This document shows positions 1 to 6,188 of a stretch of DNA of 10,955 nt, in pieces (the first letter of the stretch is position 1; the number at the start of each line of letters is the position of its first letter). Both the position numbers and the translations under genes were made by a program. The stretch comes from Candidatus Cloacimonadota bacterium (GTDB taxonomy: Bacteria; Cloacimonadota; Cloacimonadia; Cloacimonadales; TCS61). Location: the NCBI GenBank assembly GCA_030668345.1, contig DAOUUD010000042.1, positions 1-10,955 on the forward strand, written 5' to 3'. The notes below the pieces were generated by a model. It saw nothing but the letters and a program-made list of their open reading frames with translations, was not told the DNA's origin and ran no database searches.

Positions 1-1188
1 GCCGGCGGTGTGGGGCAGATAGAACTACCAGCAGTTTCCCGCACAATGAAGTTGAAAGGCATCGATGTTTTTGGAACAGGTGATTGCCTTTTCCCTCCCC
101 GAACAGAAGAACTAAAACAGGAATTATCGGAAGTGGCAGAAGGATTGTTTTCATTACCGGCAGACTCCAGTAGATTCCTGCTTCAAACAGAGGTAATTCT
201 TTCCACAAAACTGGCACATAAAAAGAATAAAACTATAGCCCATCATCTCATTCTTTTCCCGGATTTTTATTCAATTTACAAGATGCAGGAATTAATGAAA
301 AAATGGGATATGAAAAATACGATCGGCAGACCTTTTATAACAAGCGGAAGCCAGAAAGAACTGGAAAGCCAGCTTTTTGAAATACAGAATATCGATCCGC
401 TTATCGAGATAATTCCTGCGCACATAATGACTCCTGACGGGATTTATGGCAGCAAAAATAACCTGAATGAACTGATAGAGTTTTACGGAAAATTTCTACC
501 TAATATCAGGTGTATCGAAACAGGTTTAAGTGCCGATCCCCAAATGCTGGCTACCATTCCTGATCTGGCAGAGCTTACTTTCATCTCGAATAGTGACTGT
601 CACAGTGCTGCCTTGAACCGGATCGGGCGGGAATTCACGATATTAAATGTGGGAAAAACAGATTATCCTTCCATTATCAATTCACTTCGAGAAAATCAGG
701 TTATAATGACAGCCGAATTTAATCCTGCTGAGGGAAGATATTTCCTCACGGGACATCGTGGAAACAGAAACAACCACTCGAAAGCAATGATCTTCCGGCA
801 TAATGTTCCATCTGACCTGATCTGCCCGGAATGCGGGAAAAAAATGTTCCTTGGAGTGCAACAACGCTGCAGACAACTTCAAGATAAAAACTGCAAAATC
901 GTTCCCAGAAAGTTTATGCATCTCATTCCTTTAGTGGAAGTAATAGCAGTTGCTCAGAATCTGAAGAGCATTAATTCGAATAAAGTGCGAAAGATATTCG
1001 ATGAGATCATGAATGTATTCCCCTCGGAAATTGCTTTATGGCAATCAGATAGCATTCATGTTATGCTTGACAAAAGAATCGATGAAAAAACTATCAACCA
1101 TATTTTGGTTGTGCAATGTGGCAGTTTTAAGTTCGACCCACCCGGACATGATGGGATTTATGGGAAATTACAGGTAGGAGTATATTAA
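1..1188 (+). CDS. Endonuclease Q-like PHP-domain nuclease, 5' end missing
   Basis: This looks like the EndoQ family (PHP-type metallophosphoesterase core plus zinc-binding insert), which cleaves DNA 5' of deaminated bases such as uracil and hypoxanthine. The frame is open to base 1. The family's N-terminal metal-binding stretch, typically an HxH motif, precedes the 'KLKGIDVFGTGD' segment and is absent, so some 25-30 residues lie outside the window and the GTG at 10 is not a credible start. Counting from that GTG, visible signatures are GTGD (22-25), E61 of 'TEVILSTK', H78-H79, 'IIPAHIMTP' (134-142, H138), 'IETGLSADP' (169-177), and 'NSDCHS' (194-199, D196 and H198 as likely metal ligands). 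A CPECG knuckle (C272, C275) follows. The C-terminal 'HLIPLVEVIA' and 'GHDGIYGK' blocks also match the family. The upstream cysteine usually expected before the CxxC pair is not obvious; the segment there is rich in Asn, Arg and His. Its stop overlaps pepP by one base (TAATG). Family assignment is from remembered motifs; activity on deaminated bases is inferred. Confidence 0.8.
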   Translation, partial: AGGVGQIELPAVSRTMKLKGIDVFGTGDCLFPPRTEELKQELSEVAEGLFSLPADSSRFLLQTEVILSTKLAHKKNKTIAHHLILFPDFYSIYKMQELMKKWDMKNTIGRPFITSGSQKELESQLFEIQNIDPLIEIIPAHIMTPDGIYGSKNNLNELIEFYGKFLPNIRCIETGLSADPQMLATIPDLAELTFISNSDCHSAALNRIGREFTILNVGKTDYPSIINSLRENQVIMTAEFNPAEGRYFLTGHRGNRNNHSKAMIFRHNVPSDLICPECGKKMFLGVQQRCRQLQDKNCKIVPRKFMHLIPLVEVIAVAQNLKSINSNKVRKIFDEIMNVFPSEIALWQSDSIHVMLDKRIDEKTINHILVVQCGSFKFDPPGHDGIYGKLQVGVY

Positions 1189-2399
1189 TGGATCTGAGAT
1201 TATTAAACAGACGCAGAGAGAAATTAGCAAAGCAGTTAAAGGGAAAGGAAATCGCTATTGTCTTTGCTGCATCTGAACCAGCTTATCCAAACTATTTTTT
1301 GCAAAATAATAATTTCCTGTATTTAGCTGGATTAGAAATTCCAAATGCTGTTCTTATATTGAGTAAAGAAAAAGAAAAACATATCTGCATGCTCTTTATT
1401 GAACGAGGAATTCCTGAACAAGAAGTCTGGGAAGGTAAAAAGCTAACAGTCAAAGACGCAAAGCAAATAAGTGGAATTGAAAAAATATTATATTTAGACG
1501 AATTTGATAGAATTATAAGTCTGGCATTATTGAACAAAACAAAATGTTTTGTAAATGATATACTAACATCCCTTAACACAAATTTAAATAAGCAACAGAA
1601 TTTCATTAAGCAAGTTAGAGATAGATTTCCAAAACTGCAGTTTGATGACATATCAGAAATAATACTTCCTCTCAGAACAATTAAGGATAAATGGGAAATA
1701 AAACAGCTACAAAAAGCTATCGATATTACCGGAGATGGAATTAAATGTATAATTGAAAAAGCAAAACCGGGAATGATGGAATATGAGCTGGAAGCGCTTC
1801 TTCTTTATAAAGCAAGGAAAAATGGGATTAAACATATGGCTTTCAAACCTATCATTGCCTCAGGAATAAATGCTGCTACTCTTCACTATGAAAAGAATAA
1901 TTCAAAGATTAGAAAAAATGACCTGGTTCTCCTTGATGTTGGAATCTCCCATAATAATTACAGTGCTGATATTTCCAGGACTTTTCCGGTTTCAGGAAAA
2001 TTCTCACAACGCCAGAAAGCTATTTATAAAGAAGTTCTGGATATTAATAAGAGCATCATCAAGATGATTAAACCTGGCGTCGGTCTGTTAGACCTTAATA
2101 AGAAAACGGTCGAACTTATAACTGATTCTCTCTTACGTCTCAAACTGATAAAAAATAAAGAAGATTACAAAAAATACTATATGCATAATGTTTCTCACCA
2201 TCTGGGCATGGATACACATGATATAGGAGCAAGAGATTCGGTTCTTAAAGAAGGGAATGTGATCACAGTGGAACCCGGAATTTATATTTCTGAGGAAAAG
2301 ATAGGTGTTCGTATCGAGGATGATATACTGGTCACTAAAAACAGTTACAAAAATCTATCGCAAAAAATTCCCAAAGAAATTGAAGAGCTGGAAAAATAA
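1188..2399 (+). CDS. pepP: Xaa-Pro aminopeptidase (aminopeptidase P, M24B family)
   Basis: This dinuclear-metal cytosolic peptidase removes an N-terminal residue that precedes proline. At 403 residues it has the normal two-domain layout: an aminopeptidase P N-domain (about 1-150, with 'FAASEPAYPNYFLQNNNF' at 26-43) and a pita-bread catalytic domain (about 165-395). All five metal ligands are visible: D250 in 'LLDVG', D261 in 'YSADISRTFP', H337 in 'SHHLG', E362 in 'VEPGIY' and E377 in 'GVRIEDD'. The supporting catalytic histidines H233 ('TLHYEKN') and H344 ('MDTHD') are also present, so the enzyme should be active. The start ATG sits in a TAATG overlap with the preceding stop. A good Shine-Dalgarno (GTAGGAG, 1174-1180) lies inside the upstream gene, which suggests translational coupling. 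PepQ-type prolidase is the alternative, but the N-domain favours aminopeptidase P. The pairing with the nuclease looks positional rather than functional. Confidence 0.9.
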   Translation: MDLRLLNRRREKLAKQLKGKEIAIVFAASEPAYPNYFLQNNNFLYLAGLEIPNAVLILSKEKEKHICMLFIERGIPEQEVWEGKKLTVKDAKQISGIEKILYLDEFDRIISLALLNKTKCFVNDILTSLNTNLNKQQNFIKQVRDRFPKLQFDDISEIILPLRTIKDKWEIKQLQKAIDITGDGIKCIIEKAKPGMMEYELEALLLYKARKNGIKHMAFKPIIASGINAATLHYEKNNSKIRKNDLVLLDVGISHNNYSADISRTFPVSGKFSQRQKAIYKEVLDINKSIIKMIKPGVGLLDLNKKTVELITDSLLRLKLIKNKEDYKKYYMHNVSHHLGMDTHDIGARDSVLKEGNVITVEPGIYISEEKIGVRIEDDILVTKNSYKNLSQKIPKEIEELEK

Positions 2400-2429
2400 A
2401 TACCGCAAATGCGGATAAGGGAATAACAA

Positions 2430-2909
2430 ATGAAGATAGCAATTTATCCGGGAACCTTTGATCCCATCACAAATGGGCACATCGATGTTTTGAAAAAAGC
2501 CAGTAAGTTGTTTGATAATATAATTTTGGCAGTTGCGAATATCACGGGCAAGGAAACCATTTTCACCCTGGAAGAACGAACTGAATTGTGCAGGAAATCA
2601 CTTCCCGAATTTCCCCAGGTTGAAGTACGAAATTTCAACGGTTTAGCTGTAGATTTTGCTGTAGAGATCGATGCTTGTACAATGATCAGGGGTTTGCGTG
2701 CTGTTTCCGATTTTGAGTATGAACTTTCATTGGCTCTGATGAATAAAAAGCTGCAACCATGTATAGATACCATCTTCTTTGTGCCCGATAATAGGTATCT
2801 TTATCTCAGTTCGACAATGATTAAACAGGTTGTAGAACTTGGTGGTAACATCAAAGACTTAATTCCACCCTGTGTAGAACTAGCATTAAAGAAAAAGTAT
2901 ACAAAATAA
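2430..2909 (+). CDS. coaD: Phosphopantetheine adenylyltransferase
   Basis: CoaD catalyses the fourth step of coenzyme A synthesis, in which 4'-phosphopantetheine plus ATP gives dephospho-CoA plus pyrophosphate. The 159-residue length is typical of the bacterial hexameric enzyme. The nucleotidyltransferase signature is intact: 'YPGTFDPITNGH' at 6-17 includes the T/HxGH motif (T14-N-G-H17). K41 in 'TGKETIFTLEER' corresponds to the family's N-x-x-K phosphate-contacting segment. The 'RGLRAVSDFEYE' block (87-98) and the C-terminal 'YLSSTMIKQV' block (125-134, the SSS/T ATP-contact loop) are both present. The start ATG follows an AAGGGA ribosome binding site (2417-2422). The 30-base gap after pepP carries only a short CCGC/GCGG inverted repeat. 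No regulatory structure is evident, so expression as part of the long upstream transcript is inferred. Confidence 0.96.
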   Translation: MKIAIYPGTFDPITNGHIDVLKKASKLFDNIILAVANITGKETIFTLEERTELCRKSLPEFPQVEVRNFNGLAVDFAVEIDACTMIRGLRAVSDFEYELSLALMNKKLQPCIDTIFFVPDNRYLYLSSTMIKQVVELGGNIKDLIPPCVELALKKKYTK

Positions 2910-2946
2910 GCAGTATAAAATTATTGAAAAAGTTAAGGAGATAAAA

Positions 2947-3249
2947 ATGAATAAAAAGAAACTGAATATCAAACTCGATGAAAAAGTGGGAGAAGGGATT
3001 TACGCCAATTTCTTCATGCTCTCCAATTCGCCATCAGAGTTTATCATCGATTTCGGCAGGATAGTGCCAGGTCTTCCAAGTGCTAAAATTTATAGTAGAA
3101 TTCTTACCACACCCCAACATGCCAAGCAGTTTCTTCAAATACTGCATAAGAATATTGAAAATTTTGAAAATCAGCATGGAGAAATTAACCTTCCCGGTCA
3201 ACCGGAGGATAATGATATCGGGTTTAAGAGTACACGACAAAATCCTTGA
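2947..3249 (+). CDS. DUF3467 family protein
   Basis: This small 100-residue protein of unknown function matches the DUF3467 pattern: an N-terminal 'KLNIKLDEKVGEGIYANFFMLSNSP' style strand region, then 'EFIIDFGRIVPG', then a 'RILTTPQHAKQFLQILHKNIENFE' helix. The tail is charged and Pro/Gly-rich (about 80-100). There is no signal peptide or membrane segment, so it should be cytoplasmic. The family description resembles a small beta-rich module seen next to diverse housekeeping genes; I do not assign a biochemical role. The start is well supported by an AAGGAG Shine-Dalgarno (2936-2941) five bases before the ATG. It lies 37 bases after coaD and 74 bases before secD. Its position directly ahead of secDF is where many bacteria carry yajC, but it has no YajC-like membrane helix and should not be called YajC. 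Confidence 0.75.
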   Translation: MNKKKLNIKLDEKVGEGIYANFFMLSNSPSEFIIDFGRIVPGLPSAKIYSRILTTPQHAKQFLQILHKNIENFENQHGEINLPGQPEDNDIGFKSTRQNP

Positions 3250-3323
3250 CGGGTGGAAGTCCAAATAACTTTTTGAACTTTCTAAAAATTATAGTGAATT
3301 GAATAAATAAGGAGTCTTATCTA

Positions 3324-4931
3324 ATGAGGAACAAAAAAATACGAGGATTGATCATAACAGTAGTTCTGCTTGTAACAGCATATTATTTTCTACCACTGGT
3401 TGTTTCCAATCTGCCCTCTTTCTGGACGAGTAAACGTTTAAAGCTCGGTCTGGATTTGCAGGGAGGTTCTCAGATCCAACTGGAAGTAGATTTTACAGAT
3501 CTGGAACTAACTGAAAAAGATAAAGAAGATGCTGTAAAAACAGCACTTCAGATCATTCGTAACCGTATAGACCAGTTCGGTGTTTCCGAACCAATGCTAC
3601 AACGGGTTGGAAATACGAATAGAATAATCATTCAGCTTCCCGGGCTGAAAGATCCTTCCAGAGCCAAAGATCTTATTGGCAAAACAGCTCTTCTTGAGTT
3701 TAAATTGCTGGCAAATTCCGAACAGATCCAGGAAACTTATGAAAAGTTGGATAAATACCTGGCAGAGAACATTGAGAAGTATGAATACCTGGAAGAATTT
3801 TCCGATGTGGATAAAGAGGAAGATGCTTTAGATATTTTGGGTTCAGAAGAAGAATTAGATGAAACAGAAGAAATTACTAACAGAGTATTTTCCAATCTTA
3901 CTACTTCCGACGACGGATATCCTATGATAATACAATATGAAAACATTCCTGAATTCAAACAACTTCTAAAAGATGAAGATTTTCAGAAACAAATTCCTGC
4001 CGGAATACAGATTGCCCTTGGTAAACAGGATAAGAATGATCCCTATAATGTACGTCCTGTTTATGTTTTAAAACAACGAGCTGAAATTACCGGTCAGTAT
4101 TTAGAAAATGCAATGACAAAGATCGGTCAGGGCTATTCACCCAAAGATCAGGGACCGTATATTTACCTGCAATTCAATAAATCCGGGTCGAAGAAGTTTA
4201 AAAACATCACCGGTCAGAATATCGATAAGAAACTGGCAATTCTTCTTGATGATATAGTTTTCATTGCCCCGACCATTGAAAGCCGTATCCCGAACGGTGA
4301 AGCTCGTATTACAGGCTCTTTCACTATCGAAGAATGTTATGACCTGGTAATCGTGCTTAACGCTGGTAGCCTGCCCGCTCCGGCAAATATTATCGAAGAA
4401 AGAACAGTGGGACCTACCTTAGGATCAGATAGCATTCAAGCTGGTATCCTGGCAGCTATTATCGGTATGGCAGTTATTTTTCTGTTCATGATAATATATT
4501 ATGGAGTCTCCGGCTTTTTTGCCGATATTGCTGTGATCGTTAATATGGGATTCATCATTGCTATTATGACAATGCTGGAAGGAACTCTAACAATGCCCGG
4601 TATCGCCGGAATGATTCTTACTATTGGTATGGCGGTGGATGCAAATGTGATTATTTTTGAGCGCATCAGAGAAAACCTGAAACTGGGAAAAACAGTACGA
4701 ACCGCTGTGGATGGCGGATTTAGTAGGGCATTGGTAACTATTCTGGATGCAAATATTACGACCTTAATTACAGCATTGGTTTTATATCAATTTGGAACCG
4801 GACCAATTAAAGGATTTGCTGTTACTCTTTCCATTGGTATTGTCGGTTCGATGTTCGCTTCTATCGTATTAATGAAGGCTATATTTGATGGTTTCATCAC
4901 CAATGTGGCCCGCAATAAACTTAGTATCTAG
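3324..4931 (+). CDS. secD: Protein translocase subunit SecD
   Basis: SecD works with SecF in the inner membrane and uses the proton gradient to complete export of proteins passing through SecYEG. This 535-residue copy has the full layout. It starts with one N-terminal membrane helix (about 7-27). A large periplasmic part follows, with 'LGLDLQGGSQIQLEVD' (41-56), 'RNRIDQFGVSEP' (79-90) and 'LPGLKDPSRA' (105-114). Five C-terminal helices follow from about 371 to 518. The conserved membrane motif 'GMAVDANVIIFERIRENL' spans 435-452. D439 occupies the position of the essential proton-pathway aspartate of E. coli SecD. The 130-200 stretch is strongly acidic and low in complexity (for example 'DVDKEEDALDILGSEEELDE' at 161-180) and looks like a linker or lineage-specific insertion in the periplasmic domain. 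The ATG follows a good AAGGAG at 3309-3314. secF begins nine bases after the stop. Confidence 0.97.
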   Translation: MRNKKIRGLIITVVLLVTAYYFLPLVVSNLPSFWTSKRLKLGLDLQGGSQIQLEVDFTDLELTEKDKEDAVKTALQIIRNRIDQFGVSEPMLQRVGNTNRIIIQLPGLKDPSRAKDLIGKTALLEFKLLANSEQIQETYEKLDKYLAENIEKYEYLEEFSDVDKEEDALDILGSEEELDETEEITNRVFSNLTTSDDGYPMIIQYENIPEFKQLLKDEDFQKQIPAGIQIALGKQDKNDPYNVRPVYVLKQRAEITGQYLENAMTKIGQGYSPKDQGPYIYLQFNKSGSKKFKNITGQNIDKKLAILLDDIVFIAPTIESRIPNGEARITGSFTIEECYDLVIVLNAGSLPAPANIIEERTVGPTLGSDSIQAGILAAIIGMAVIFLFMIIYYGVSGFFADIAVIVNMGFIIAIMTMLEGTLTMPGIAGMILTIGMAVDANVIIFERIRENLKLGKTVRTAVDGGFSRALVTILDANITTLITALVLYQFGTGPIKGFAVTLSIGIVGSMFASIVLMKAIFDGFITNVARNKLSI

Positions 4932-4940
4932 GGGGATGGG

Positions 4941-5897
4941 ATGAGATTTTTTGGCGAAACAAAAATAGATTTCATAGAAAAACGCAGGATTGCATTTATT
5001 ATTTCTGCTCTTTTTATACTTGCAGGCATTGTATCACTTATAATTAATAGCGGACCAAAATACAGCATCGATTTTACAGGAGGAGTATCCCTGGAACTGG
5101 AACTTTCACCGGTAACTGAAAATGCAAAGAAAATTGATATACAGGAAATTAGAGACATACTAGCTCAGAATGATATCGAAGGCGCTGAAATCCAGGAGAT
5201 CAAGGATTCGAGTGGAAGAACCCTTATTTTAATTAAAACAAAAGCTGTTGGTGATGCAAAGGAAAAAGTAAGCACGCAGATAGTGAACATTATTACAAAG
5301 AATTTTCCAGATAACGTCAATCCCGAGACTTTGATAAGGCTTCAGGAAGAGGTGGGACCCAAGATTGGTGAAGAACTGAAAGGGAAAGCCATCCTAGCAA
5401 TTTTCTGGGCACTTCTGGGGATAATTATTTATATCTGGTGGCGTTTTGAATTTGCTTTCGGAGTGGCTGCTGTAATTGCACTTTTCCACGATGTCATAAT
5501 TACGGTTGGTATATTTTCTATCACCGGTAAAGAGATCAGTCTGCCGATTGTAGCTGCTTTGCTTACAATTGTGGGTTATTCCCTTAACGATACCATCGTG
5601 GTTTTTGACCGCATCAGGGAAGACTTGAAGATCTATCGTAAAGAGTCATACGGTGGTGTAATAAACCATAGCATTAACGAAACACTCAGCAGGACTATCA
5701 TAACTTCACTTACTACATTCGTAGTTGTACTAAGTTTGTATATATTTGGGGGAACGGTAATTCACGATTTTGCTTTTGCCATTCTTATTGGTGTGGTGGT
5801 AGGTACTTATTCTTCCATCTTTGTAGCCAGCCCGCTAATGGTGGAGCACTTTAATAAAAGACAGAAGAAATTAGGCAGCAAAGGTACAAGAAAATAA
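4941..5897 (+). CDS. secF: Protein translocase subunit SecF
   Basis: SecF is the partner of SecD in the six-plus-six-helix translocation motor. The 318-residue length is typical. The N-terminal helix (about 16-36) is followed by 'YSIDFTGGVSLELEL' (41-55), a short periplasmic domain, 'LQEEVGPKIGEEL' (134-146), and five further helices between about 148 and 298. Conserved motifs are 'VGYSLNDTIVVFDRIRE' (211-227, with D217) and 'LSRTIITSLTT' (249-259, with R251). D217 and R251 match the conserved charged residues in E. coli SecF that are needed for function. A GGGGGA Shine-Dalgarno (4931-4936) overlaps the last base of the secD stop, so the two genes are probably translationally coupled and made in equal amounts. 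No yajC is present in the cluster. A strong terminator follows 24 bases after the stop. Confidence 0.97.
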   Translation: MRFFGETKIDFIEKRRIAFIISALFILAGIVSLIINSGPKYSIDFTGGVSLELELSPVTENAKKIDIQEIRDILAQNDIEGAEIQEIKDSSGRTLILIKTKAVGDAKEKVSTQIVNIITKNFPDNVNPETLIRLQEEVGPKIGEELKGKAILAIFWALLGIIIYIWWRFEFAFGVAAVIALFHDVIITVGIFSITGKEISLPIVAALLTIVGYSLNDTIVVFDRIREDLKIYRKESYGGVINHSINETLSRTIITSLTTFVVVLSLYIFGGTVIHDFAFAILIGVVVGTYSSIFVASPLMVEHFNKRQKKLGSKGTRK

Positions 5898-5921
5898 TAA
5901 AAGAGAATCCATTTTGTTTTC

Positions 5922-5952
5922 AGGCTGTTCATTTACATGAGCAGCCTTTTTT
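5922..5952 (+). terminator. Rho-independent terminator after secF
   Basis: The two arms, aggctgttcat (5922-5932) and atgagcagcct (5937-5947), pair over 11 base pairs with one G-U wobble and enclose a TTAC tetraloop. A run of six T (5947-5952) and further AT-rich sequence follows directly. This is a textbook intrinsic terminator and marks the end of the housekeeping transcript. The signalling genes downstream should therefore need their own promoter. Confidence 0.93.
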
Positions 5953-6188
5953 ATTATTATATCATAAATTTGCTTTACAATTATTATTAATTTATAAATT
6001 TCAGAAATATCATGTTTTTATATAGATTGATTTTATTTAGATATTTACGTTATTTATGTGTGTTAAATGCTATAATTAGGGTTTATTATTAGAATGGCAT
6101 TATAGTATCTTTCAACTTCAGTTAACTTTAAGTGCAGAACATATTATGAATGCACTTATAAGGATAAGTACTTATACTGGAAATTATC
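5953..6188. other. AT-rich intergenic region upstream of the kinase operon
   Basis: This stretch of 236 bases has no credible reading frame and no recognisable RNA gene or riboswitch; I looked for a cyclic-di-GMP (GEMM) aptamer core and did not see one. A TATAAT hexamer at 6071-6076 could be a -10 box, but no good -35 lies 16-18 bases before it. A second AT-rich hexamer, TATTAT (6142-6147), sits within the first inverted repeat described separately. A 12-base AT-only palindrome at 5989-6000 is expected by chance in sequence this AT-rich. Because a terminator precedes it, the promoter of the following operon should be here. Confidence 0.6.
6129..6175. promoter_or_regulatory. Candidate operator: two inverted repeats built from TAAGT half-sites
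   Basis: The first element is a perfect 8-base inverted repeat, TAAGTGCA (6129-6136) and TGCACTTA (6151-6158), separated by 14 bases. Six bases further on is a perfect 12-base palindrome, ATAAGTACTTAT (6164-6175). Both are built from TAAGT/ACTTA half-sites, giving four half-sites in alternating orientation within 46 bases (starts 6129, 6154, 6165, 6170). The palindrome ends 13 bases before the kinase ATG. This is what paired dimer sites for a regulator would look like. An RNA alternative also exists, since TATAAG (6157-6162) can pair with CTTATA (6171-6176). The binding protein is unknown, and function is inferred from arrangement only. Confidence 0.4.

Noticed and set aside
10..12. GTG at base 10 as the start of the EndoQ-like gene
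   Set aside because: The frame is open upstream to base 1, and the family requires an N-terminal metal-binding stretch before this point, so the gene begins outside the window.
2403..2414. CCGC-AAAT-GCGG hairpin between pepP and coaD
   Set aside because: The stem is only four base pairs with no T tract, too weak for a terminator and without other sign of a regulatory RNA.
3246..3300. Possible promoter before secD (TTGACG at 3246, TATAGT at 3290)
   Set aside because: The two boxes are 38 bases apart and no -10-like hexamer lies at 16-18 bases from the TTGACG.
5989..6000. AATTTATAAATT palindrome
   Set aside because: It consists only of A and T in a very AT-rich stretch, so chance is sufficient.
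5953..6188. Cyclic-di-GMP riboswitch upstream of the signalling operon
   Set aside because: It was considered because of the diguanylate cyclase downstream, but no GEMM-like conserved core or tetraloop-receptor pattern could be seen.
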